Of a stretch of DNA of 64,000 bases, positions 53,229 through 62,119 are shown piece by piece. Each line of letters opens with the position of its first letter. The first letter of the stretch is position 1. Under the pieces are notes generated by a model. That model did not search any database, was not told the origin of the DNA, and was given only the letters and a program-made list of their open reading frames with translations. This DNA is from Georgenia sp. M64 (GTDB taxonomy: Bacteria; Actinomycetota; Actinomycetes; Actinomycetales; Actinomycetaceae): NCBI RefSeq assembly GCF_038049925.1, contig NZ_CP145809.1, positions 3,320,599 to 3,384,598 on the forward strand, written 5' to 3'. Both the position numbers and the translations under genes were made by a program.

Positions 53229-56122
53229 GCACCATCACGCCCCCGCGGCCCGGCCCCGCGCCGGACGTCCCCGGCACCGACGGTCCCGCACCAGGTCCGG
53301 GTGACGGTCTCGCCGACCTGGGCCGCTACCTCGCCGCCCGCAGCGCCCTCGACGCGGGCCGCGCCGAGGTCGAGGCCCTGGAGTCCTCCACCGCGGTGAC
53401 CACGTTCAACGGTCAGGTCGAGCTGCTGCGCCGCCGCCTCCTCGCCGAGCCCCGCGCCTTCCGCGAGCTCTTCGTGGCCGACGGCATGGCCGCCGTCGCG
53501 AACGAGTTCCGCCGGCCCGAGCTCGACCCGGGGTTCGTGCGGACCCTGTGGCGCGGCCTCCTGCGCGAGGACGACTCCGCCACGGTCCTCATGCGGTTCC
53601 TCTGGGGGCTGCCGCTGGGCCTCAAGCGCAAGTTCATCCGCGGGATCGACCACCACCTGTCCGACCGGTACCCCATGTTCGCCGGCCTCTCCGACGGGTG
53701 GCCCGCCACCGCCAGCATCCCGCCCTACGTGCGCGACGCCGAGTCCCGCGCGCAGGACTTCGGCCTCGTCAACCAGGGGTACCTGGGCTACATGACCCTC
53801 GGCTACACCGCGCGCGAGGTGGACCTGTTCGTCTGGCTCGAGGCGCTGCGGGACAAGCAGTGCACCGAGAAGCCGTGCGAGCTGGGCGTCTTCCTCGCCA
53901 ACCACCGCGAGCCGGTGGGCGGCTGCCCGGTCAAGATCCACATCCCGCAGATGCTCGAGCTCGTCGGCACCGGACGGTTCCGTGAGGCCCTGGAGCTGCT
54001 CGAGTCGTGCAACCCGCTGCCCGACGTCACCGGGCGGGTGTGCCCGCAGGAGCTGCAGTGCCAGGGGGTGTGCCTGCACAAGACCCCCATCGCGATCGGC
54101 CAGGTCGAGTGGTTCCTGCCGGAGCGGGAGAAGCTGCGTGACCCCGGGGCCACCGCCCGCCGCCTCGCCGGCGTCCCCGACCCGTGGGACCGGGCCGACC
54201 GCCCGCCCGTCGCGATCGTCGGGTCGGGCCCCTCGGGCCTCATCGACGCCTACCTCCTGGCCGCCGAGGGCTTCCCCGTCACCGTCTTCGAGGCCTTCCA
54301 CGCGCTCGGCGGGGTGCTGCGATACGGCATCCCGGAGTTCCGGCTGCCCAACGAGCTCATCGACGACGTCGTCGAGAAGATCACCCTCCTCGGCGGGCGC
54401 TTCGTCACGAACTTCGTCGTCGGGAAGACGGCGTCCCTGCAGGACCTGCGCGATTCCGGGTTCTGGCGCGTCTTCGTCGGGACCGGCGCGGGGCTGCCCC
54501 GGTTCATGAACGTCCCCGGCGAGCACCTCCTCAACGTGATGTCCGCCAACGAGTTCCTCACCCGGGTCAACCTCATGCAGGCGCTGCGCCCCGACCACGA
54601 GACGCCCCTGCCGGAGACGGCGGGCAAGCGGGTCGTCGTCGTCGGCGGCGGCAACACCGCCATGGACGCGGCCCGGACCGCCCGGCGCCTCGGCGGCCAC
54701 GTCACCATCGTCTACCGGCGCACCCGGGCCGAGATGCCCGCCCGGGTCGAGGAGCTCGAGCACGCCCTCGAGGAGGGCATCGAGCTGCTGGTGCTGCGCT
54801 CGCCGTCGGAGTTCCTCGGCGACGACGCCACGGGCTTCGTCCGCGCCGCGACCCTGGAGGTCATGGAGCTCGGCGAGCCCGACGAGTCCGGACGGCGGCG
54901 CCCCGTCGCGACGGGCCGGACCGAGACCATCGACGCCGACCTCGTCATCATGGCGCTCGGCAACGCCGCCAACCCGATCATCAAGGACTCCGAGCCCCGC
55001 CTGCACACCACCCGGTGGGGCACCATCGACCTCGACCACGACGGCTCGCAGGCGACGACGCTGCCCGGCGTCTACACCGGCGGCGACGCGGCCCGGGGCG
55101 GCTCGACCGCGATCCGTGCCGCCGGGGACGGCCAGGCCGCCGCCCGGGAGATCCTCGGCGAGGTCGACCTCAGCGCCTCGGACGTCACCGACCGGGTCGG
55201 CCGCGCCCGGCAGTACACCGAGCAGGCCGCCGCCGCGCCCGTCATCGTCGCGAAGACCGACCTCGGCGGCGGGATCTGCGAGTTCACGGTCCGCGCTCCG
55301 GTCGTCGCCCGGGCCGCGCGGGCCGGGCAGTTCGTCCGGGTGCTCCCCCGGCCCGACGGCGAGCTCATCCCCCTCACCCTCGCCGACTGGGACGCCGGCG
55401 CCGGCACGATCGTCCTCGTCGTCCAGGGGATGGGGACCTCCAGCCTGGAGATCAACGAGATGTCGGTCGGCGAGGCCTTCGCCGGCGTCGCCGGGCCGCT
55501 CGGGCGGCCGAGCGAGATCCACCTCCACGCCGAGGGCTCGACGGTGGTCATGACCGCGGGCGGGCTGGGCCTGCCGCCGGTCTACCCGATCATGCGTGAG
55601 CACCTGGCCGCGGGGAACCACGTCACCCTGATCTCGGGCTTCCGCAGCCGGGAGCTGATGTTCTGGACCGGCGAGGACGAGCGGGTGGGCCGCCTGCAGG
55701 AGCGGTGGGGCGACCGGCTCGACGTCGTGTGCACCACCAACGACGGCAGCTTCGGTGTGCCGGGGTTCGTCACCGGTCCGCTGGAGGAGCTGCTCGAGGC
55801 GAACCGCCGCGGCGAGGGCCGGCGGGTGGCCGAGGTGGTCACCATCGGCCCGCCGCTGATGATGCGGGCGGTCAGCGACCTCACCGCGCCGTACGCCGTG
55901 CCGTGCGTGGCGAGCCTGAACTCGATCATGGTCGACGCCACGGGCATGTGCGGGGCGTGCATGGTCCCGGTGGTGGAGGGCGGCACGCTGGTGCGCAAGC
56001 ACGCCTGCATCGACGGCCCCGAGATCGACTCGCACACCATCGACTGGGACAAGTTCCTCCCCCGGTTCCGGCTGTTCGAGGCCCAGGAGCGGGCCAGCAT
56101 GGTGGCGCACGGGCGCGCCTGA
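53225..56122 (+). CDS. Fused NfnB-NfnA-like NAD(P)H:ferredoxin oxidoreductase
   Basis: 965-aa flavoprotein. Residues 1-130 are an unrecognised helical domain. Residues about 170-660 are GltD/NfnB-like: Cys groups CTEKPCELG (about 213) and CNPLPDVTGRVCP then CQGVC for Fe-S clusters, FAD loop VAIVGSGPSGL (about 328), and NADPH loop VVVVGGGNTAMDAAR (about 469). Residues about 672-960 are DHODB/NfnA-like: FAD domain, GGLGLPPVYPI, and [2Fe-2S] cysteines GMCGACM (908) and HACIDGPE. Nfn enzymes couple ferredoxin, NADH and NADPH by bifurcation. ATG 53225 overlaps the oxidoreductase stop, so the proteins probably form one electron-transfer pathway. Confidence 0.88.
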   Translation: MSTITPPRPGPAPDVPGTDGPAPGPGDGLADLGRYLAARSALDAGRAEVEALESSTAVTTFNGQVELLRRRLLAEPRAFRELFVADGMAAVANEFRRPELDPGFVRTLWRGLLREDDSATVLMRFLWGLPLGLKRKFIRGIDHHLSDRYPMFAGLSDGWPATASIPPYVRDAESRAQDFGLVNQGYLGYMTLGYTAREVDLFVWLEALRDKQCTEKPCELGVFLANHREPVGGCPVKIHIPQMLELVGTGRFREALELLESCNPLPDVTGRVCPQELQCQGVCLHKTPIAIGQVEWFLPEREKLRDPGATARRLAGVPDPWDRADRPPVAIVGSGPSGLIDAYLLAAEGFPVTVFEAFHALGGVLRYGIPEFRLPNELIDDVVEKITLLGGRFVTNFVVGKTASLQDLRDSGFWRVFVGTGAGLPRFMNVPGEHLLNVMSANEFLTRVNLMQALRPDHETPLPETAGKRVVVVGGGNTAMDAARTARRLGGHVTIVYRRTRAEMPARVEELEHALEEGIELLVLRSPSEFLGDDATGFVRAATLEVMELGEPDESGRRRPVATGRTETIDADLVIMALGNAANPIIKDSEPRLHTTRWGTIDLDHDGSQATTLPGVYTGGDAARGGSTAIRAAGDGQAAAREILGEVDLSASDVTDRVGRARQYTEQAAAAPVIVAKTDLGGGICEFTVRAPVVARAARAGQFVRVLPRPDGELIPLTLADWDAGAGTIVLVVQGMGTSSLEINEMSVGEAFAGVAGPLGRPSEIHLHAEGSTVVMTAGGLGLPPVYPIMREHLAAGNHVTLISGFRSRELMFWTGEDERVGRLQERWGDRLDVVCTTNDGSFGVPGFVTGPLEELLEANRRGEGRRVAEVVTIGPPLMMRAVSDLTAPYAVPCVASLNSIMVDATGMCGACMVPVVEGGTLVRKHACIDGPEIDSHTIDWDKFLPRFRLFEAQERASMVAHGRA

Positions 56123-56232
56123 CCGCCGCACGGGGCCCCGGCTCGGTCGACCGCGCCGCCGGCCGACGGCAAACCCCGTGACCGTGTCGGTGCCCGGTGC
56201 CACACTGGCGCCAACCTGAGGAGGTTCATCAC

Positions 56233-56631
56233 ATGTCGAGACTTGTGCACTTCGAGATCCAGGCCGACGACCTGGAGCGCGCCAAGACGTTCTACTCCGC
56301 CGTCTTCGGGTGGACGTTCGAGGACTACGGGCAGTTCACCGGCGGCTCTCCCTACTGGGGAATCACCACCGGGCCGGATGAGGAGCCCGGGATCAACGGC
56401 GGCCTGCTCCCCCGGCCGGTGGCCGCGCCGGGCCTGGGCCATGGGACGAACGCGTACGTGTGCACCATGGCGGTCGAGGACTACGACGCCACGGAGCGGC
56501 GCATCCTCGACGCCGGCGGCCAGGTGGCGCTGCCGAAGATGGCGCTGACGGGCATGGCCTGGCAGGGCTACTACATCGACACCGAGGGCAACACCTTCGG
56601 CATCCACCAGCCCGACCCCGAGGCCCGCTGA
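56233..56631 (+). CDS. VOC (glyoxalase-fold) family protein
   Basis: 132-aa protein with one VOC fold made of two beta-alpha-beta-beta-beta units. VHFEIQADDLERAKTFYSAV and FGWTFEDYG open the first; TNAYVCTMAVEDYDATERRI and YYIDTEGNTFGIHQPD form the second, with the His and Glu metal-ligand region. Members include glyoxalases, dioxygenases and resistance proteins; the substrate is not evident. GAGGAGG (56219-56225) precedes ATG 56233 and fixes the start. It follows the oxidoreductase operon at 110 bp but has its own ribosome site. Confidence 0.88.
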   Translation: MSRLVHFEIQADDLERAKTFYSAVFGWTFEDYGQFTGGSPYWGITTGPDEEPGINGGLLPRPVAAPGLGHGTNAYVCTMAVEDYDATERRILDAGGQVALPKMALTGMAWQGYYIDTEGNTFGIHQPDPEAR

Positions 56632-56670
56632 CCCCTCGTCGCGGCCGGCGGCGGCCGCCGTCGTGTACCG

Positions 56671-56760
56671 GACCCCGGGACCGTCGGCCCTTCGCGGCGG
56701 TACCCGGGGACCATCACCCCCCGGCGGCGGTCCCGGGGGACCATCGCCCCTGGCGGCGCC
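56671..56760. repeat. 30-bp tandem repeat x3 (CCCGGGGACCATC)
   Basis: Three imperfect copies of about 30 bp, each CCCGGG(G)GACC(A/G)TC followed by a C-run and CGGCGGC, lie between the VOC gene and the ABC pair. No gene was found in 56632-56862. Confidence 0.65.
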
Positions 56761-56862
56761 CGTGCCCCGGTGCGACGGTGAGACCGACGCCGGTGCGCCG
56801 GGCCCGGGGCCGCCACCTCGCGGCCGGGCGCACCGGCGGACAGAGCGCCACGAGGGGGCGTC

Positions 56863-57765
56863 ATGGACCGCAGCACCCGGGGGCGCGACCGCGGCGCAGC
56901 CGTCGCCACGCACGACCTCACCAAGCACTACGGCGACGTGGTCGCGCTCGACTCGCTGGACCTGGAGGTCCGGGCCGGTGAGATCTTCGGCTTCCTCGGC
57001 CCCAACGGCGCCGGGAAGTCCACGACCATCCGCCTGCTGCTCGGCCTCGTCCGGCCCACACGGGGGACGGCGACGATCCTCGGGGTCCCCGTCGACGACG
57101 TCGCGCGCGCCCACCGGCTCGTCGGGTACGTCCCGGGTGACGTCGCCCTGTGGCCCCAGCTCACCGGCACCGAGACCCTCGAGCTGCTGGGGAACGTCGC
57201 CGGCGGCGTGGACTCCCCGTTCCGTGACGAGCTCCTCGAGCGTCTCCAGCTCGACCCGTCACCGCGCGTGCGCTCGCTGTCCAAGGGCAACCGGCAGAAG
57301 GTCGCCCTCGTCGCGGCGATGATGACGCGGCCGGAGGTGCTCCTCCTGGACGAGCCGACCGCCGGCCTCGACCCGCTCATGGAGGCCGAGTTCCAGCTCC
57401 TGGCCCGCGAGGCCGCGGCGCGAGGTCAGACCCTCTTCCTCTCCTCGCACATCCTCGACGAGGTCCAGGACCTCTGCGACCGTGTCGGGATCCTCCGGGC
57501 CGGGCGCCTCGTCGAGGTGGCGACCCTGGACGACCTGCGCCGGATCGGCGCGACGAAGGTCGAGATCGTCGTCGACGGTCCCGTGCCGGTCCTCGACGAC
57601 GTGCCCGGCGTGAGCGCCGTCGAGACCCCGGGCACCCCGGGCGCGGTCCGGTTCACGGTCACCGGCTCGCCGGGCCCGCTCCTCCGACGCCTCGCCGGTG
57701 TGCCGGTGGTCCGGCTGCGCACGGAGGAGCCGTCGCTGGAGGAGATCTTCCTGACCTACTACTGA
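56863..57765 (+). CDS. ABC transporter ATP-binding protein (drug-exporter type)
   Basis: 300-aa ATPase with Walker A GPNGAGKSTT, signature LSKGNRQKVALVAAMM, Walker B VLLLDEPTAGLDPLM and switch SSHILDEVQD. The LSKGNRQKV signature is typical of ATPases partnered with two-domain ExporterT-like permeases of polyketide antibiotics. The C-terminal part ends PSLEEIFLTYY. Start ATG 56863. The permease gene follows at 36 bp. Confidence 0.92.
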   Translation: MDRSTRGRDRGAAVATHDLTKHYGDVVALDSLDLEVRAGEIFGFLGPNGAGKSTTIRLLLGLVRPTRGTATILGVPVDDVARAHRLVGYVPGDVALWPQLTGTETLELLGNVAGGVDSPFRDELLERLQLDPSPRVRSLSKGNRQKVALVAAMMTRPEVLLLDEPTAGLDPLMEAEFQLLAREAAARGQTLFLSSHILDEVQDLCDRVGILRAGRLVEVATLDDLRRIGATKVEIVVDGPVPVLDDVPGVSAVETPGTPGAVRFTVTGSPGPLLRRLAGVPVVRLRTEEPSLEEIFLTYY

Positions 57766-57801
57766 GCGCACACGCGAGGTCGGCGACGAGAGGAGGTGGA
57801 G

Positions 57802-59469
57802 ATGGCCACGGCAGTAGCCCCCGGCGAACGACGGCACGTCGCCGTCCCACGCCGCGGGGCCCCCCACGCCGCACCACCGACCCGGCCGGCCCGCGCCGTC
57901 GCCCGGCTGACCGCCCGGCTCCTGCGTCGCGGCACGGCCGCCATGATGCTCGGGGTCGCCCTGTACATGGTGGTCGAGGCGGTCTCCTTCACGGTCGGGT
58001 ACCCCGACGCCGCCTCCCGCAGCGCCCTGGTGGCCTGGGGTCAGGACCCCACCATCCGGATCCTCTCCGGCCCGGCCACGGCGCTGGACACCGTCGGCGG
58101 CTTCGCCGTGTGGGACTCCGGCCTCATCCTCTCCCTCGTCGTGTGCGCGTGGGCGATCACGACGACGACGCGCGTCCTGCGCGGCGACGAGGCCGCCGGC
58201 CGCTCCGAGCTGGTCCTCGCCGGAGCCGTGCCCGCCGGCCGGGCGCTGCTCGCGCAGGTGGGCGTGCTGCTCGCCGGGTGCGTCGGCGTCGGGGCCGCGG
58301 TGGGCGCGGCACTCGCCGCGGGCGGCGCGCAGGGAGAGGGTGCGCTGGCGTACGGCGCCGCGATCGCGGCTCTGGCGGCGACGACGGTCGCCGTCGCGAC
58401 CGTGACCGCCCAGCTCCTCGTCTCCCGGGCCGGTGCGTCGGGGGCTGCGGCGTCCGTCGTCGTCGTCGCGGTGCTGCTGCGCGTCGTCGCCAACAGCGCC
58501 GAGTCCCGGGCCTGGCTCGCCTGGCTGACCCCGCTCGGTTGGACCGACCAGCTCCGCCCGTTCGGGGAGAACCGGTGGGGCGTCCTGCTCGTGCCGGTGG
58601 CGGTGACGACGGCGCTGGTCGGCGGCGCCCTCGCCGTCCGGGGGCGCCGCGACCTCGGCGCCGGCACGCTGTCGCGGCGCGGTCCCCCGCGGTCCCGCCG
58701 GTGGGGCCTGCGGGGTCCGACCGGCTTCGCCTGGCGCTCGGGCCTGGGCACCCTGCTGGGCTGGACGGCCGGGATCGCGCTGAGCGCCGGCGTCGTGGGG
58801 GCCATGGTGCCCACGATCGAGGAGTTCCTCGCCGAGGACGCCGGGTTCCAGAACATCCTCGTCGTCATCGGGATGGACACCTCAGACCTCGTGCGGGGGT
58901 TCCTCGGAATGACGGGGACGATGATCGCGCTCGCGATCTCCGTCCAGCTCGCCTTCCGCCTCGGTGCCGCGCGCACCGAGGAGGCCTCGGGCCGGGCCGA
59001 GCTGCTCCTGGCCCGGCCCCTCTCCCGTCGCCGGTGGCTGACCGGGCACGTGCTCGGTGCCGCTGCGGCCGCTCTCCTCCTCGCCGGTGCCGCCGCCTTC
59101 GCGACGTGGGCCGGTGCCGCGGTCGCCGGCGCCGACGTCGCCGCCACCGACGCCGCCCTCGCGATGCTCGGCCCGCTGCCGGCCGTGGCCGTCCTCGCCG
59201 GGCTCGGGGTGCTCGTCCTCGGCGTGGCGCCCAGGCTGACGGTCGTCGTCGCGGCGTCGGTGCCCCCGGCGGCCTACGTCCTCGAGCTCGTGGGCCCGCT
59301 GCTCGACTGGCCGGAGGAGGTCGTCGGTCTCTCCCCGTTCCACCACCTCGCGGCGGTCCCGGTGGAGCCCTTCGCCACGGCACCGGCCCTCGTCATGACC
59401 GCGGTCGGCATCGCGCTGGCGACCGCGGGCGTGCGGGCGTTCGGGCGGCGGGACCTCGCCGGGGCGTGA
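57802..59469 (+). CDS. ABC exporter permease, two-domain polyketide-antibiotic type
   Basis: 555-aa membrane protein with about 12 hydrophobic helices in two ABC2-like halves: MMLGVALYMVVEAVSF and LVAWGQDPTIRILSG in the first, and LLGWTAGIALSAGVVGAMV, ASGRAELLLARPLSRRRWL and TVVVAASVPPAAYVLELVGPLLDWP in the second. This is the exporter-of-polyketide-antibiotics arrangement. ATG 57802 was chosen after GAGGAGG (57789-57795); GTG 57796 overlaps that site. Efflux of a toxic or self-made compound is likely; no biosynthetic cluster lies nearby. Confidence 0.88.
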   Translation: MATAVAPGERRHVAVPRRGAPHAAPPTRPARAVARLTARLLRRGTAAMMLGVALYMVVEAVSFTVGYPDAASRSALVAWGQDPTIRILSGPATALDTVGGFAVWDSGLILSLVVCAWAITTTTRVLRGDEAAGRSELVLAGAVPAGRALLAQVGVLLAGCVGVGAAVGAALAAGGAQGEGALAYGAAIAALAATTVAVATVTAQLLVSRAGASGAAASVVVVAVLLRVVANSAESRAWLAWLTPLGWTDQLRPFGENRWGVLLVPVAVTTALVGGALAVRGRRDLGAGTLSRRGPPRSRRWGLRGPTGFAWRSGLGTLLGWTAGIALSAGVVGAMVPTIEEFLAEDAGFQNILVVIGMDTSDLVRGFLGMTGTMIALAISVQLAFRLGAARTEEASGRAELLLARPLSRRRWLTGHVLGAAAAALLLAGAAAFATWAGAAVAGADVAATDAALAMLGPLPAVAVLAGLGVLVLGVAPRLTVVVAASVPPAAYVLELVGPLLDWPEEVVGLSPFHHLAAVPVEPFATAPALVMTAVGIALATAGVRAFGRRDLAGA

Positions 59470-59510
59470 CGGGCCCCCCGCCGACGGGGCCGCCGACGGG
59501 CCGCCGACAG

Positions 59511-59543
59511 GCCGTCGACAGGCCGTCGACAGGCCGTCGACAG
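59511..59543. repeat. GCCGTCGACAG 11-mer x3
   Basis: Three perfect copies, preceded by diverged GCCGCCGAC(G/A)G units from about 59480. They lie between the convergent permease and LGFP genes. Confidence 0.8.
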
Positions 59544-59555
59544 ATCGCCGGCCGA

Positions 59556-60587
59556 CTACACCCCGCCGAGCGAGAAGCAGACCTTGTACGACGCGCCCTG
59601 CCCCGAGCCGAGGAGCCTGGTCTCGACCTTGAACTCGACCCCGTAGTGGTGGGTGTTCGTCGTCCGCGCGGCCAGCACGACCATCTGCTTGACGGAGAGG
59701 GTCACGACGTCCCGGCCGAGGTCGTCGTCGTCGGTGTCCAGAGCCGTGTTGAGGAAGTCCGCGATGGGCTCCTCGAGGTACGGCATGATCGCCTCCGCGC
59801 CGTAGGAGAGGACCGGTCCGACGAGCGGGATGTACTCCAGCCCCTTCTCGATGCCCTCCGAGGCCACCTTCACGAACTGCGCGACTCGCGCCTTGAACTT
59901 GTCCGGGTCGCCGAAGTCGTGCTCCATGAGCTGGACGCCGATGACCAGGCCGCTCGGCCGGCCGCGGTAGAGCTCGAGCGAGTCGGGCCGGGTGTCGCCG
60001 TGGTCGACGTCGGTGTAGACCTGCGACCGCACGTCCACGGTGCCGGTCGGCGCAGCGAGTCCCAGGATGACGTACGGCTCGTCCTCGAACGGTGTCTCGT
60101 CGCCGTCGGAGTCGGTCTCGCCGAAGCAGATGAGGCCGGAGTAGTGCAGGGCGACGTCGTTGAGGTCGATCGCCCCGACGTCGGGCCACCAGTACACGGC
60201 CCCGCGTTCGAAGACGGTGATCCGCCCGCCCTCGGGGAGGTCTGCCTCGTCGGTCAGCGGCAGCCCGAGCCAGCTGGTCGCTCCGCCGAGCTCGTCGTAG
60301 CGCTGCCCGATGGCCCCGTAGACGTAGGCGATGCCGCCGTCGCGGCGCTGGTACATCGTGCCGTGCTGGTAGCGCACCCGGAGCCCGGTGCCGACCGGCT
60401 CGGGCAGGGCGGCCGGCGCCAGCGGCGCGCCGGGTGCTCCGCCCAGCTCCGCGTGCTTGTCGTTGAACGGGGCCCACTGGAGCGTGTGCAGGTTGAAGCC
60501 CTGGCGGACGACCTCGATCAGCTGCTCCGCACGCCTGGAGATCGTCCTCGTGTCGACCGTCTGGTCGAGACGGACCTTTGCGGGCAT
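59556..60587 (-). CDS. LGFP-repeat-containing protein
   Basis: 343 aa, no signal peptide seen. The N-terminal half has LGFP repeats, known from actinobacterial cell-wall-associated proteins: YGAIGQRYDELGGATSWLG, PLTDEADLPEGGRITVFERG and AVYWWPDVGAI. The C-terminal half (about 170-343) includes VQLMEHDFGDPDKFKARVAQF and LVGPVLSYGAEAIMPYL and is not recognised; it may be a pore-forming or toxin-like module, but nothing proves it. The divergent neighbour is a LysR regulator across an intergenic palindrome, so that regulator may control this gene. Confidence 0.7.
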   Translation of the reverse strand: MPAKVRLDQTVDTRTISRRAEQLIEVVRQGFNLHTLQWAPFNDKHAELGGAPGAPLAPAALPEPVGTGLRVRYQHGTMYQRRDGGIAYVYGAIGQRYDELGGATSWLGLPLTDEADLPEGGRITVFERGAVYWWPDVGAIDLNDVALHYSGLICFGETDSDGDETPFEDEPYVILGLAAPTGTVDVRSQVYTDVDHGDTRPDSLELYRGRPSGLVIGVQLMEHDFGDPDKFKARVAQFVKVASEGIEKGLEYIPLVGPVLSYGAEAIMPYLEEPIADFLNTALDTDDDDLGRDVVTLSVKQMVVLAARTTNTHHYGVEFKVETRLLGSGQGASYKVCFSLGGV

Positions 60588-60665
60588 GGTGACCTCCGGT
60601 GGTCGGACGCCGGCGAGGGTCGCCGTGCGTCATGTGGATCGTCCGGCCGGCCCGACGCAGGAGGG

Positions 60666-60696
60666 AAGGGGTGGTTCCTCCCTGGAACCACCCCTT
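60666..60696. promoter_or_regulatory. Perfect 12-bp inverted repeat between divergent genes
   Basis: AAGGGGTGGTTC and GAACCACCCCTT are exact complements around a 7-nt spacer. It lies between the LGFP-protein start (60587, minus) and the LysR start (60789, plus). This is a good operator candidate; an mRNA hairpin is the alternative. Confidence 0.6.
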
Positions 60697-60788
60697 GACG
60701 GGTCGGCGGCGCCGGCTCTTCTGCCGGACACCTCCGCGGCCCTACGATCGGCACCTGCGAGCGCTCCGGCGCCGGGAAGGTGGACGAC

Positions 60789-61700
60789 GTGCACCTCGAC
60801 CTGGACTGCGCCGAGAGCTTCGCGGTGCTCGCGCAGGAGCGGCACTACGGACGAGCGGCTGCCCGGCTCCACCTCACGTCACCGACGCTGACCAAGCGCA
60901 TCCAGCGGCTGGAGCGCCAGCTCGGGGTCCAGCTGCTGCTGCGGGGGCCCGGCGGCGTGGTCGCCCTGACCGCCGGCGGCGCCCGGCTCGCGGTCGAGCT
61001 GGGGCCGCTGCTGGCCCACGAGGTCCGGGTACGGCGGGCGAGCCGTGGCCGCGGCACCACGCTCGTCGTCGGCATCCCCCACGACGGTGACGACGACACG
61101 CTCGACGAGCAGCTCGCCGACGTCCAGCGTCTGGTCCGGCTCGAGAACCCCGACGTGTCGATGCTCCGCCGCCGAACCCCCTTTCCGCTCATGACCACCT
61201 GGCTCCTCGACGGACGCGTCGACGTCCAGCTCACCGCCGGGCCGGTCCGGCACGCCGCCATCCGCTCCACACCGATCGCCGCGGTGTCGCGGATCGTCGC
61301 CGTGGGGCGGCGCAGCGCCCTGGGCGAGGCCGCCTCGCTGGCGGTGGACGACGTCGTGGACCTGCCGCTCCTCTACGACCCCGGCCTCCCGGCGGACTTC
61401 ATGGAGCCGTTCTGGCTCGCCGACGTGCGCCCCGCCGCCCAGGCCCGGCTCGTCGGCATCGTGGCCCGCGACAGCCGGGCGGTGCTCGAGCACGTGCTCC
61501 GTGACGTGGGGGTCATGGTCCTGCTCCCCATCCAGGCCGCCGGCGTCCCGCCCGGGGTGCGCCTGCTGCCGCTGGCCGGTCTGCCACCGCTCGTCCTGCA
61601 CGCCGCGACCCGGATGAGCGACCGGCGCGCCGCTGTCCGCTCCCTCCTGGACGCTCTGCGGTCGCTCCGCGGCGGCATGGCCGAGGCCGCCGCGGGGTGA
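60789..61700 (+). CDS. LysR-family transcriptional regulator
   Basis: 303-aa regulator. The winged HTH occupies about 1-60: CAESFAVLAQERHYGRAAARLH then LTSPTLTKRIQRLERQLG, with the usual Leu/Ala pattern. A LysR substrate domain follows (about 90-295: VVGIPHDGDDD, MTTWLLDGRVDVQLTAGP). The ligand is unknown. GTG 60789 was chosen because GGAAGG lies 8 nt upstream and the family begins just before the HTH; GTG 60780 is possible. It is divergent from the LGFP gene, and the shared palindrome may be its operator. Confidence 0.85.
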   Translation: MHLDLDCAESFAVLAQERHYGRAAARLHLTSPTLTKRIQRLERQLGVQLLLRGPGGVVALTAGGARLAVELGPLLAHEVRVRRASRGRGTTLVVGIPHDGDDDTLDEQLADVQRLVRLENPDVSMLRRRTPFPLMTTWLLDGRVDVQLTAGPVRHAAIRSTPIAAVSRIVAVGRRSALGEAASLAVDDVVDLPLLYDPGLPADFMEPFWLADVRPAAQARLVGIVARDSRAVLEHVLRDVGVMVLLPIQAAGVPPGVRLLPLAGLPPLVLHAATRMSDRRAAVRSLLDALRSLRGGMAEAAAG

Positions 61701-61824
61701 CGAGGGCCGGTTGTGGATTCGACGAAGATTCGATGTCGGGCCTGTCGGGCCAGGCGCCGTGGTGCTTCGATGGTTCGGCGGGGCACTCGATGACCCCGGC
61801 CCCACCTCCCAGAACGGACCCACC

Positions 61825-62028
61825 GTGAAGCTCACCCGCACAGCACTCGTCGCCGCCGCCGTCGTCGGACTCACGATCACCGCGCTTCCCGCCGGCGCGG
61901 CGGAGACGGGCACAGGTCGGGATTTCGCCGAGCACGTCGTCATGCACAACGACCACTTCTCGGGGGAGATGAACCCGGGCATGCACCAGGGCTACGCCGG
62001 CTGGCCGGACCACCACCACCCCATGTGA
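61825..62028 (+). CDS. Small exported His/Met-rich peptide
   Basis: 67 aa. A signal peptide (VKLTRTALVAAAVVGLTITA then LPAGAAETG, cleavage likely after AGA) leaves a mature part of about 40 aa rich in His and Met: EHVVMHNDHFSG, EMNPGMHQGYAGWPDHHHPM. The HxxxM and HHH pattern suggests binding of Cu or another metal outside the cell; that is inferred from composition only. GTG 61825 starts the frame. It is followed by a lipoprotein gene at 92 bp. No family is recognised. Confidence 0.65.
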   Translation: MKLTRTALVAAAVVGLTITALPAGAAETGTGRDFAEHVVMHNDHFSGEMNPGMHQGYAGWPDHHHPM

Positions 62029-62119
62029 GGCGGCGTCCCGGCGTGAGAGCGCCGGGACGTTCGTTCCTCGCGCGGCGGTGGACGGAGCGGGACGCTCGAC
62101 ACATCGGAGGTGTCGGGAG

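Noticed and set aside
56632-56862. Coding sequence between the VOC and ABC genes
   Set aside because: Open frames follow a 30-bp repeat and give low-complexity Pro/Gly/Arg peptides.
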